The notes beneath the pieces are model-generated. The model was not told where the DNA came from, made no database searches, and saw only the letters and a list, made by a program, of their open reading frames with translations. Below, in pieces: positions 1 to 4,887 of a DNA stretch of 5,569 bases; within the stretch, counting starts at the first letter, position 1, and each line of letters begins with the position of its first letter. Position numbers and translations under genes: made by a program. This stretch comes from Nitrospirae bacterium RIFCSPLOW2_12_42_9. Lineage in GTDB: Bacteria > Nitrospirota > 9FT-COMBO-42-15 > HDB-SIOI813. The DNA is taken from the NCBI GenBank assembly GCA_001805205.1, contig MHER01000119.1, forward strand, positions 636 to 6,204, given 5' to 3'.

Positions 1-419
1 CACCTATTACTGTAGAATGTGAAGTACATCCGGAGACTATAAATAAGGATTCTTCAGGAATCCCGGTCATGGTAGAGATTGAGTTTGAGAAAGATGACCC
101 CTATAGGGCAACAGACATAGTTATAGGACCCAATACGTATATTCAGATGAGATTTCCTGAACCGGCACCTGTAACCTGTACAGCACCTGTGGATGGCAAC
201 GGTGAGCATTATCTAAATCATATACCTGGGACCGAGCAGTATAGTTGGAGAAAACTCCATGTCAAATTTGATAGAAATATTATAGAATCTTGCGTGTATA
301 CAAGTCCGTCACCACCGGCTCCGCCGAGTCATCAGGATATAACCCTTAGAATCTCTGGCATGCTTAGTGACGGAAACGAATTCACCTGTTCCGATGAGGT
401 GTGGGTGATAAACAATTAA
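1..419 (+). CDS. Partial secreted-type protein, C-terminal beta-sandwich repeat domain (5' end outside window)
   Basis: The reading frame is open from the left edge (first full codon at 3) to TAA at 417-419, giving 138 visible codons. An ATG at 69 lies inside the conserved domain and is therefore unlikely to be the true start. The pattern 'xHPETINKDSSGIPVMVEIEF' (split over positions 24-86) followed later by 'VKFDRNIIESCV', 'DITLRISGMLSDGNEF' and a final 'VWVIN' resembles a recurrent extracellular domain that reads roughly 'P..lNlkSkG..v...ie', 'vkFdR..v', 'vtltvtG.l.DGt.FegsD.i.vi'. That domain is common at the C-termini of large secreted or surface proteins. Four cysteines and a proline-rich loop (SPSPPAPPS) fit an extracytoplasmic beta-sandwich. 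No catalytic motif is seen, so the function is unknown. The gene is separated from the downstream operon by a terminator and its own role in the polysaccharide locus is not shown. Confidence 0.75.
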   Translation, partial: PITVECEVHPETINKDSSGIPVMVEIEFEKDDPYRATDIVIGPNTYIQMRFPEPAPVTCTAPVDGNGEHYLNHIPGTEQYSWRKLHVKFDRNIIESCVYTSPSPPAPPSHQDITLRISGMLSDGNEFTCSDEVWVINN

Positions 420-437
420 CCAGAAGTGATATGAAAA

Positions 438-468
438 AAGAAAGCTGCCAATTGACGGCAGCTTTTTT
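438..468 (+). terminator. Rho-independent terminator after the left-edge gene
   Basis: The perfect arms AAAGCTGCC (441-449) and GGCAGCTTT (457-465) surround a 7-nt loop. The stem can extend through the flanking A run and T run (438-449 with 457-468, one G-T wobble). The T run at 463-468 follows the G+C-rich part, and the stop codon is only about 20 nt upstream. The A-rich left flank (434-443) means it could also work on the other strand, although no minus-strand gene is seen nearby. Confidence 0.9.
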
Positions 469-480
469 CTGACATATACT
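452..480 (+). promoter_or_regulatory. Predicted sigma70-type promoter of the export operon
   Basis: A -35 box TTGACG (452-457, five of six consensus bases) and a -10 box TATACT (475-480, five of six) are separated by exactly 17 nt. The predicted start is near 486-488, leaving a leader of roughly 98 nt before the first start codon at 585. The -35 element lies in the loop and right arm of the terminator, so transcription of the upstream gene ends where the new unit begins. This is the best promoter match I found in the intergenic interval. It is a sequence prediction only. Confidence 0.65.
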
Positions 481-495
481 GTTCATGTTTTGAAC
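481..495. promoter_or_regulatory. Inverted repeat GTTCA-N5-TGAAC, copy 1 (candidate operator at transcription start)
   Basis: GTTCATGTTTTGAAC is a dyad with perfect 5-bp arms and a 5-nt centre. It abuts the predicted -10 box and covers the predicted start of transcription, the usual place for a repressor operator. An almost identical copy (14 of 15 bases) lies at 569-583. In RNA it could form only a weak 5-bp hairpin, so a protein-binding DNA site is the simpler reading. The regulator is unknown. Confidence 0.5.
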
Positions 496-536
496 GGCAT
501 ATGAACTACTCAAACAACAATGAATCATATTGCAAT

Positions 537-556
537 GGCGGCAGCCTGCCTTTTTT
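537..556 (+). promoter_or_regulatory. ops-like element with short hairpin and T tract in the operon leader
   Basis: GGCGGCAGCCTG (537-548) matches the enterobacterial ops pause element GGCGGTAGCGTG at 10 of 12 positions and is followed by CC and six T. The ops element recruits the NusG paralog RfaH to the leaders of long surface-polysaccharide operons, the same context as here: about 50 nt inside the predicted transcript and before wzm. One mismatch is at the T of GGCGGTAG, a base I recall as contacted by RfaH, which counts against strict equivalence. The same bases include GGCAG-C-CTGCC, a short stem before a T tract, so a weak attenuator is the main alternative. Confidence 0.35.
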
Positions 557-568
557 ATTCAAATAAAT

Positions 569-583
569 GTTCATGATTTGAAC
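569..583. promoter_or_regulatory. Inverted repeat GTTCA-N5-TGAAC, copy 2 (next to the wzm start)
   Basis: GTTCATGATTTGAAC repeats the dyad at 481-495 with one base changed in the centre. It ends one base before the ATG at 585 and occupies the place where a Shine-Dalgarno sequence would be. It could be a second DNA operator, 88 bp from the first (about 8.4 helical turns), or in the transcript a 5-bp hairpin next to the initiation site. Confidence 0.45.
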
Positions 584-584
584 A

Positions 585-1439
585 ATGCGTATGAAATCAG
601 ACAAGGTTACAATCTACGAACCCAACCATATCATGAAGGCCGGAATCCGTGTTTGGGCTGACATGTTCCGTGAGCTAATGGAATCCAGAGAACTTATATG
701 GAGACTAATCGTTCGCGATATTTCTGCACGCTACAAACAATCTACCCTCGGGATATTCTGGTCTTTCCTGACTCCATTGGTTATGATGTTTGTCTTCGTA
801 TGGATCAGACAACGTAATATCCTTCCCATACAGGAAACAACCATGCCTTATGCAGCCTTTGTTTTCCTCGGGCAGATGGTCTGGCTCTTCTTTTCCCATG
901 GTTTAACAGTTTCTACGAACAGTCTCGTTGGGGCCGGGGCATTATTAACCAAGATAAACTTTCCCAGAGAGGTTCTGGTCCTTTCAAAACTGGGGGAAAC
1001 AGTCTTTGAGTTTCTGATCCGGATCCCTCTATTGATGATTATCTTTCTATGGGTTGGCTTTGCACCGAAGTTGACCATTGTGCTTGTACCATTTATTATA
1101 CTGCCTCTTTCCCTTATGGTGATAGGGCTTGGATTCTTTGTCTCACTCTTTAACGCAATAATCCGCGATGTTAGCAGTCTTGTTGGGATTACCATGAGCA
1201 TAGGGATGTTTGCAACACCGGTGATATATCCCCCTCCTAAAAATTGGCCCCTATCCTTTTGGGTTAACTGCGTAAATCCTGTCAGCGGTTTTGTTACGGC
1301 CGTTCGCGACCTTACTACTGTAGGATATCTAACAGACCCGGGTAGTTATATAACAGCATCCCTTTTCAGTCTCCTGGTGTTTTTTGTCGGCTGGAGGTTT
1401 TTCCACCTCGTAGAGCCTCTGATTGCAGAGAGGGTATAA
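585..1439 (+). CDS. wzm: ABC-2 type polysaccharide/O-antigen export permease (Wzm-like)
   Basis: Integral inner-membrane subunit expected to form the channel that moves lipid-linked polysaccharide to the periplasm, working as a dimer with the ATPase encoded next. The 284 residues have the usual family length. The N-terminus 'VTIYEPNH' and amphipathic 'RDISARYKQSTLGIFWSF' (44-61) are typical of Wzm/TagG/KpsM-like permeases. About six hydrophobic segments are visible near 55-74, 87-107, 140-158, 163-186, 198-216 and 257-275. Other family-like landmarks are INFPREV (124-130), TPVIYPPP (211-218) and a terminal 'EPLIAERV'. ATG 585 is the first in-frame start after a TGA at 579; ATG 591 is equally possible. 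ATG 633 would remove the conserved EPN segment. No Shine-Dalgarno sequence precedes 585 or 591; the dyad repeat lies there instead. The gene ends 6 nt before the ATPase start. Confidence 0.92.
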   Translation: MRMKSDKVTIYEPNHIMKAGIRVWADMFRELMESRELIWRLIVRDISARYKQSTLGIFWSFLTPLVMMFVFVWIRQRNILPIQETTMPYAAFVFLGQMVWLFFSHGLTVSTNSLVGAGALLTKINFPREVLVLSKLGETVFEFLIRIPLLMIIFLWVGFAPKLTIVLVPFIILPLSLMVIGLGFFVSLFNAIIRDVSSLVGITMSIGMFATPVIYPPPKNWPLSFWVNCVNPVSGFVTAVRDLTTVGYLTDPGSYITASLFSLLVFFVGWRFFHLVEPLIAERV

Positions 1440-1445
1440 CAAATA

Positions 1446-2693
1446 ATGTCAGAAGTCCTTGTAAAAGTTGAGGATGTATCTAAAAAGTTCTGCAAGAATC
1501 TGAAACGTACCATGTTATATGGCCTACAGGAGATTATGGGCAATATGCTTGGTGTCATGGAGAATAACGATAATCTCAGGAAAGGAGAATTCTGGGCGGT
1601 GAATAATGTTTCATTTGAACTGAAACGTGGAGAGTGTTTGGGGCTGATCGGCTCGAATGGAGCAGGGAAGTCAACTTTATTGAAGATGTTGAATGGGATT
1701 ATAGCTCCGGACAATGGCCGTATAATGATAAAAGGAAGGGTGGGTGCCCTTATTGAAGTCACTGCCGGCTTTCACCCTATGTTGACCGGCAGGGAGAACA
1801 TATATATCAAAGGTTCCATTCTCGGATTAAGTAAAAAAGAGATAGATAAAAAGATTGACGAAATAATTGAGTTTTCAGAGTTAGGAGATTTTATAGATTC
1901 TCCAGTAAAACATTACAGCTCTGGCATGAACGTCCGCCTTGGCTTTTCCATTGCAACCCAGATGGAACCGGATGTCTTGCTTATTGATGAAATTCTCGCT
2001 GTAGGCGACGTGGGGTTTAAAGCAAAGTGTTTTAATGCCATTGCGAGGTTAGTAAAAAATGCTGCTGTTATTTTTGTGTCTCATTCAATGCCGCAGGTTG
2101 CCAGGGTCTGCTCGCATGTCTGTAGTATGAACAAGGGGAAGGTGACCTACCTCGGAGCAGATGTTCCAAAAGGGATTGAATTCTATTATTCCCAGTTTGA
2201 GGCGGGAAAGGGGATTGTCACAGGGAATGGTAAGGCAACTATTCATAAGATTGAACTTACAAGTAACGGGAAGAGAGATATCACACAGATTAACTACCTT
2301 GATGACTTGACTGTTATCCTCTATGTAACTGTTGATCCTGATGTGAAAGATCCTAATATAGGCATTTACTTTTTAAGCAGGGAATTACAAATCATTGCCC
2401 AGTGCAGTTCAATGTCTAACAAGATACCCATTCATAATACAGGCGACCCATTCAAAATCACGATAAACTTACCCAGGGTTAATTTTAACCCGGGTATTTA
2501 TATGATATCAGCCAGTGTGACAGATGAGACCCGTGTAGACGTTCTTGCGTTACATTATGCGATAAAGGAACTTAAAGTTTGTGGTGAATATATTGGTCGT
2601 GCACCGATTAATCTTGCCGGGGAATGGGAGGTTAAACAAGGGGGGATAAAATGGCATGAAAAATATAAAGAAAAGATTCTTGGGGACAATTAA
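1446..2693 (+). CDS. wzt: ABC transporter ATPase for polysaccharide export, Wzt-like with C-terminal glycan-recognition-type domain
   Basis: Cytoplasmic nucleotide-binding subunit partnering the Wzm-like permease. Residues 1-245 form the ABC ATPase: Walker A GSNGAGKST (69-77), signature YSSGM (157-161, the variant usual in Wzt/TagH proteins), Walker B VLLIDE (177-182), D-loop AVGD (185-188) and switch histidine H213 in SHS. The insertion before the core ('RKGEFWAVNNVSFELKRGE', 45-63) is also typical of Wzt. Residues about 255-400 form an additional beta-rich domain matching the Wzt C-terminal region in position and pattern, including 'YLDDLTVILYV' and 'NFNPGIYMISASV'. In E. coli O9a this domain binds the modified non-reducing end of the glycan, whereas shorter ATPases lack it. 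Here it implies that export requires a terminal cap. The start ATG 1446 keeps the gene 6 nt from wzm, and the 3' end overlaps the sulfotransferase by 38 nt. Confidence 0.93.
   Translation: MSEVLVKVEDVSKKFCKNLKRTMLYGLQEIMGNMLGVMENNDNLRKGEFWAVNNVSFELKRGECLGLIGSNGAGKSTLLKMLNGIIAPDNGRIMIKGRVGALIEVTAGFHPMLTGRENIYIKGSILGLSKKEIDKKIDEIIEFSELGDFIDSPVKHYSSGMNVRLGFSIATQMEPDVLLIDEILAVGDVGFKAKCFNAIARLVKNAAVIFVSHSMPQVARVCSHVCSMNKGKVTYLGADVPKGIEFYYSQFEAGKGIVTGNGKATIHKIELTSNGKRDITQINYLDDLTVILYVTVDPDVKDPNIGIYFLSRELQIIAQCSSMSNKIPIHNTGDPFKITINLPRVNFNPGIYMISASVTDETRVDVLALHYAIKELKVCGEYIGRAPINLAGEWEVKQGGIKWHEKYKEKILGDN
2471..2495. repeat. Strong inverted repeat inside the wzt coding sequence
   Basis: The arms GGGTTAA (2476-2482) and TTAACCC (2485-2491) are extended by ACCC (2471-2474) with GGGT (2492-2495) across a single bulged A at 2475. 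This gives up to 11 paired bases around a very small loop. It lies in the segment coding 'LPRVNFNPGI' of the C-terminal domain. No T tract follows, so it is not an intrinsic terminator. It may be chance, an mRNA structure, or a protein site. Confidence 0.4.
2639..2658 (+). promoter_or_regulatory. Shine-Dalgarno-like site and start of the sulfotransferase within wzt
   Basis: AGGGGGGA (2639-2646) lies 9 nt before ATG 2656, inside the last codons of wzt, and supports this overlapping start. ATG 2651 is in another frame and reads only Met-Ala before TGA. A second candidate start, GTG 2740 with AGAGGA at 2727-2732 and a 7-nt spacer, would shorten the protein by 28 residues and remove the overlap. 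The ATG is preferred because it is the first start with a purine-rich site, but conservation upstream of residue 35 cannot be judged here. Confidence 0.5.
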
Positions 2694-3534
2694 AGGCATA
2701 CTTGATGACTCTAAAGCCGTAATACAAGAGGATTTGCCAGTGAAGATAATTAAGAGATGTCCGCTTAAAAATATTTATCACTGCTGTACACATAAATCAG
2801 GGAGTCAGTGGATCAAGGCTATTTTAAAAGATGAGATAGTTTTTGCATATTCCGGACTCGAAGTATACACCTACGCAAAATCTCTGCCTGATAAAACAGA
2901 TAAAAGAAAGATTACAGACAGATATTTTGATACCCCCTTTCCTGAGGACAAAATAATTTCCCCGCTCTATATTACCTATGACAGCTATATTAAGATTCCC
3001 AAAAGAGGCTCTTATAAAGCCATATATATTTTGAGAGATCCACGGGATTTAGTCGTATCTTATTACTTTTCAACGATGTATTCTCATGCGCCGCTCCCGG
3101 GAATAGATGCAAAGAGAGAAAAACTTATCAATATGGAGTTAAATGATGGATTAACCTTTTGTATGCAGAACTTTATTGATAGGGGACATTTTGAGGCTCA
3201 AAGATCCTGGATCCATGCATGCGACGATACAGTTATGCTCGTCAGGTATGAAGATCTGGTGGGACCTCATTCAGAGGATTTCTTCAAGAAGATATTTGAT
3301 CACTGTAAAATAGAATTAACGGAATACGACCTGCAAAAGCTTCTTGATAAATACAGCTTTGAGAAACTAAGTAAAGGCAGAAAGCAAGGGGAAGAAAATC
3401 AACGTCAGCATTACAGGAAGGGTATTGCAGGTGATTGGAAGAACTATTTTTCTGACGATGTAAAAGATGTTTTTAAACAAAAAACCGGTGATCTGCTAAT
3501 TGCCCTGAAATACGAACGGGACATGAATTGGTAG
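2656..3534 (+). CDS. PAPS-dependent sulfotransferase (P-loop sulfotransferase family)
   Basis: Predicted to transfer a sulfuryl group from 3'-phosphoadenosine 5'-phosphosulfate to an acceptor hydroxyl or amine, probably a sugar given the location. Of 292 residues, the core begins near 36. The 5'-phosphosulfate loop is HKSGSQW (46-52), a form of the family pattern PKSGTTW. The 3'-phosphate motif is RDPRDLVVSYY (127-137), with R127 and S135 as the expected ligands. VRYEDLV (196-202) and the C-terminal RKGIAGDWKNYF (254-265, family pattern RkGxxGdWkn.F) complete the cofactor site. No signal peptide or membrane segment is seen, so a cytoplasmic enzyme acting before export is likely. It overlaps wzt by 38 nt, suggesting translational coupling, and ends 48 nt before the next gene. 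The substrate cannot be told from sequence; small-molecule or protein sulfation remains possible. Confidence 0.88.
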   Translation: MKNIKKRFLGTIKGILDDSKAVIQEDLPVKIIKRCPLKNIYHCCTHKSGSQWIKAILKDEIVFAYSGLEVYTYAKSLPDKTDKRKITDRYFDTPFPEDKIISPLYITYDSYIKIPKRGSYKAIYILRDPRDLVVSYYFSTMYSHAPLPGIDAKREKLINMELNDGLTFCMQNFIDRGHFEAQRSWIHACDDTVMLVRYEDLVGPHSEDFFKKIFDHCKIELTEYDLQKLLDKYSFEKLSKGRKQGEENQRQHYRKGIAGDWKNYFSDDVKDVFKQKTGDLLIALKYERDMNW

Positions 3535-3582
3535 GGCTGTAATTATTTCAGATTTTCGTTCTTCTATATTTAAAGTAATCTA

Positions 3583-4869
3583 ATGAATATTGATCAGAAC
3601 TCAGTTATTTTTGACCCTGCTTCTACAGTGGACTCTTTCGGCAGGGTATTCCACTATCAGGATGAAGTATACAGGGCTATTACGCCAAATGGAGCACCAC
3701 AATCCGAAATCATTTTACAAATGGCTGATAAGTGGGAAACGTTTGGCCTTGTGAAAACCCGAAGGTCAGAGCTTACCCTGAAAGGATATCCCCTGACAAT
3801 ATGGCATGAGAAGATTCCATACCAAAACTATTGTATGGAATGGCTTCCTGAAATGCTGAAAGATGCAGCCTTGCAATTTCTCAGACTTAATCTCCAGTTA
3901 ATAAAAGATGGCTATATGACTAAGGATGGTCATCCCTGGAATATTTTTTTTCAAAGGTGGAGGCCTGTCTTTATAGACATTGGATCCATCGTGCCGTTTG
4001 ATAAGAAAGTTTTTCAAAAAAGCATGCAAGAGTTTCGTTCATATTTCTGGCTTCCACTTATTATGTTTGCAAAAGAGGGATGTGGTAAGACCTACGATTT
4101 TTTAAAATTACCTATACCGAATCATAAATACAGAAATAGTTTAGCGAATGAAATGCATATCCCCTCTTATGTATCCCCTAAATTCTTACCTGAAAGGTTT
4201 GGCGTAAAAAGGTTAATTCGACAGATTTCGAGGATGGAAATAGATTATAATAAATCTACTACATGGTCCAATTACAACCAGAGGGAGATATCAATTGATG
4301 AACCTCAAGAGTTTCCTGAAAAACAAGGGGTCGTATATAAATTTATTTCTACCTTGACTGGTGGTTGTTTGCTTGATATAGGTAGTAACAAGGGATGGTT
4401 CAGCAGGCTGGCTAATAGCCTTGGGTTCAATGTTATAGCTATTGATAATGATATTCCCTCCCTGACCCGACTATATCAAATGGCAAAGCGAGAAAGACTC
4501 AATATACTTCCCCTATATGTTGATTTTAGCAAACCGACAGAAAGTCATGGGCTAAAAAATGGTTATCCTTCTTTTGAAGATAGAATTCATTGCGATGTTG
4601 TCCTTGCAATGGCCATGGTGCATCATCTGACATATAAGTCAAAAATGACATTTGAAGAGATATCGAGAAGAATGGGTAAACTTTCAAAAAGATATGCTGT
4701 TGTGGAATTTATCCCAAAGGAAGATTATTACGTCAGCAAGTGGGACCATACAGGAATGGAATGGTACAATAGTAAATGCTTTATTGAGGCATTCATGAAA
4801 GAGTTTAAAAACTTTAAGGTGTTCCCATCTTCACCATCTCCAAGAGAGATTTATATTTTTGAAAAATAA
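3583..4869 (+). CDS. Two-domain protein: kinase-like N-terminus fused to a class I SAM-dependent methyltransferase
   Basis: The C-terminal half is a Rossmann-type methyltransferase: motif I LLDIGSNKGWFS (263-274), the acidic residue after strand 2 at D288 in VIAIDND, a LYVDFSKP segment (311-318), CDVVLAMAMVHHL (337-349) and strand VVEFIP (373-378). The whole chain recalls NoeA-like methyltransferases of nodulation and polysaccharide loci. The first ~200 residues carry kinase-fold landmarks: GRVFHYQDEVYRAI (20-33) as possible first strands, MEWLP (85-89) at a hinge position, D115-GHPW-N120 matching the catalytic-loop spacing of the HGDxHxxN type, and FIDIGS (130-135) in the DFG position. A clear ATP-binding lysine is not obvious, so activity is uncertain. 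The pairing of kinase and methyltransferase recalls the O9a chain terminator WbdD, with reversed order. The start ATG 3583 has only a weak AAAG upstream; the previous gene ends 48 nt before and the next begins 18 nt after. Confidence 0.75.
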   Translation: MNIDQNSVIFDPASTVDSFGRVFHYQDEVYRAITPNGAPQSEIILQMADKWETFGLVKTRRSELTLKGYPLTIWHEKIPYQNYCMEWLPEMLKDAALQFLRLNLQLIKDGYMTKDGHPWNIFFQRWRPVFIDIGSIVPFDKKVFQKSMQEFRSYFWLPLIMFAKEGCGKTYDFLKLPIPNHKYRNSLANEMHIPSYVSPKFLPERFGVKRLIRQISRMEIDYNKSTTWSNYNQREISIDEPQEFPEKQGVVYKFISTLTGGCLLDIGSNKGWFSRLANSLGFNVIAIDNDIPSLTRLYQMAKRERLNILPLYVDFSKPTESHGLKNGYPSFEDRIHCDVVLAMAMVHHLTYKSKMTFEEISRRMGKLSKRYAVVEFIPKEDYYVSKWDHTGMEWYNSKCFIEAFMKEFKNFKVFPSSPSPREIYIFEK

Positions 4870-4887
4870 TGAGTTGCAAGTAAAGTT

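Larger units (their letters stand above)
456..583 (+). repeat. Degenerate tandem duplication in the leader/intergenic interval
   Basis: The order CGGCAGC, then a run of six T, then A/T-rich spacer, then TGTTCATG.TTTGAAC occurs twice: about 456-495 and about 539-583. The distance from CGGCAGC to the dyad is 25 nt in the first copy and 30 nt in the second. The copies are offset by 83-88 nt. The dyads differ at one base of 15, while the spacers have diverged. This suggests either an old duplication of a terminator/operator module or selection for two copies of the same site. Confidence 0.45.

Noticed and set aside
69..419. Complete small gene starting at ATG 69
   Set aside because: The frame is open to the left edge and the conserved domain begins before this ATG, so the gene is a truncated longer one.
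536..550. Possible sigma54 -24/-12 promoter (TGGC...TGCC)
   Set aside because: The GG-to-GC spacing is one base shorter than the strict consensus, and a good sigma70 promoter is present just upstream.
501..576. Short leader open frames: ATG 501 (21 codons) and ATG 520 (18 codons, MNHIAMAAACLFYSNKCS)
   Set aside because: Neither has a Shine-Dalgarno sequence or a regulatory run of identical codons, and both could arise by chance in an interval of this size.
705..899. Minus-strand open frame of 64 codons
   Set aside because: It lies wholly within the permease gene, has low-complexity composition, and matches no family I recognise.
848..1201. Minus-strand open frame of 117 codons
   Set aside because: It is antisense to the well-supported wzm gene and its Ser/Thr/Arg/Pro-rich composition is typical of shadow frames.
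1346..1762. Minus-strand open frame of 138 codons
   Set aside because: It spans the wzm/wzt junction and the Walker A coding region on the opposite strand, and has no recognisable domain.
3535..3582. Possible internal promoter before the methyltransferase fusion gene (TATATT at 3565-3570)
   Set aside because: No acceptable -35 box lies at 16-18 nt spacing, and AT-rich gaps give such hexamers often.
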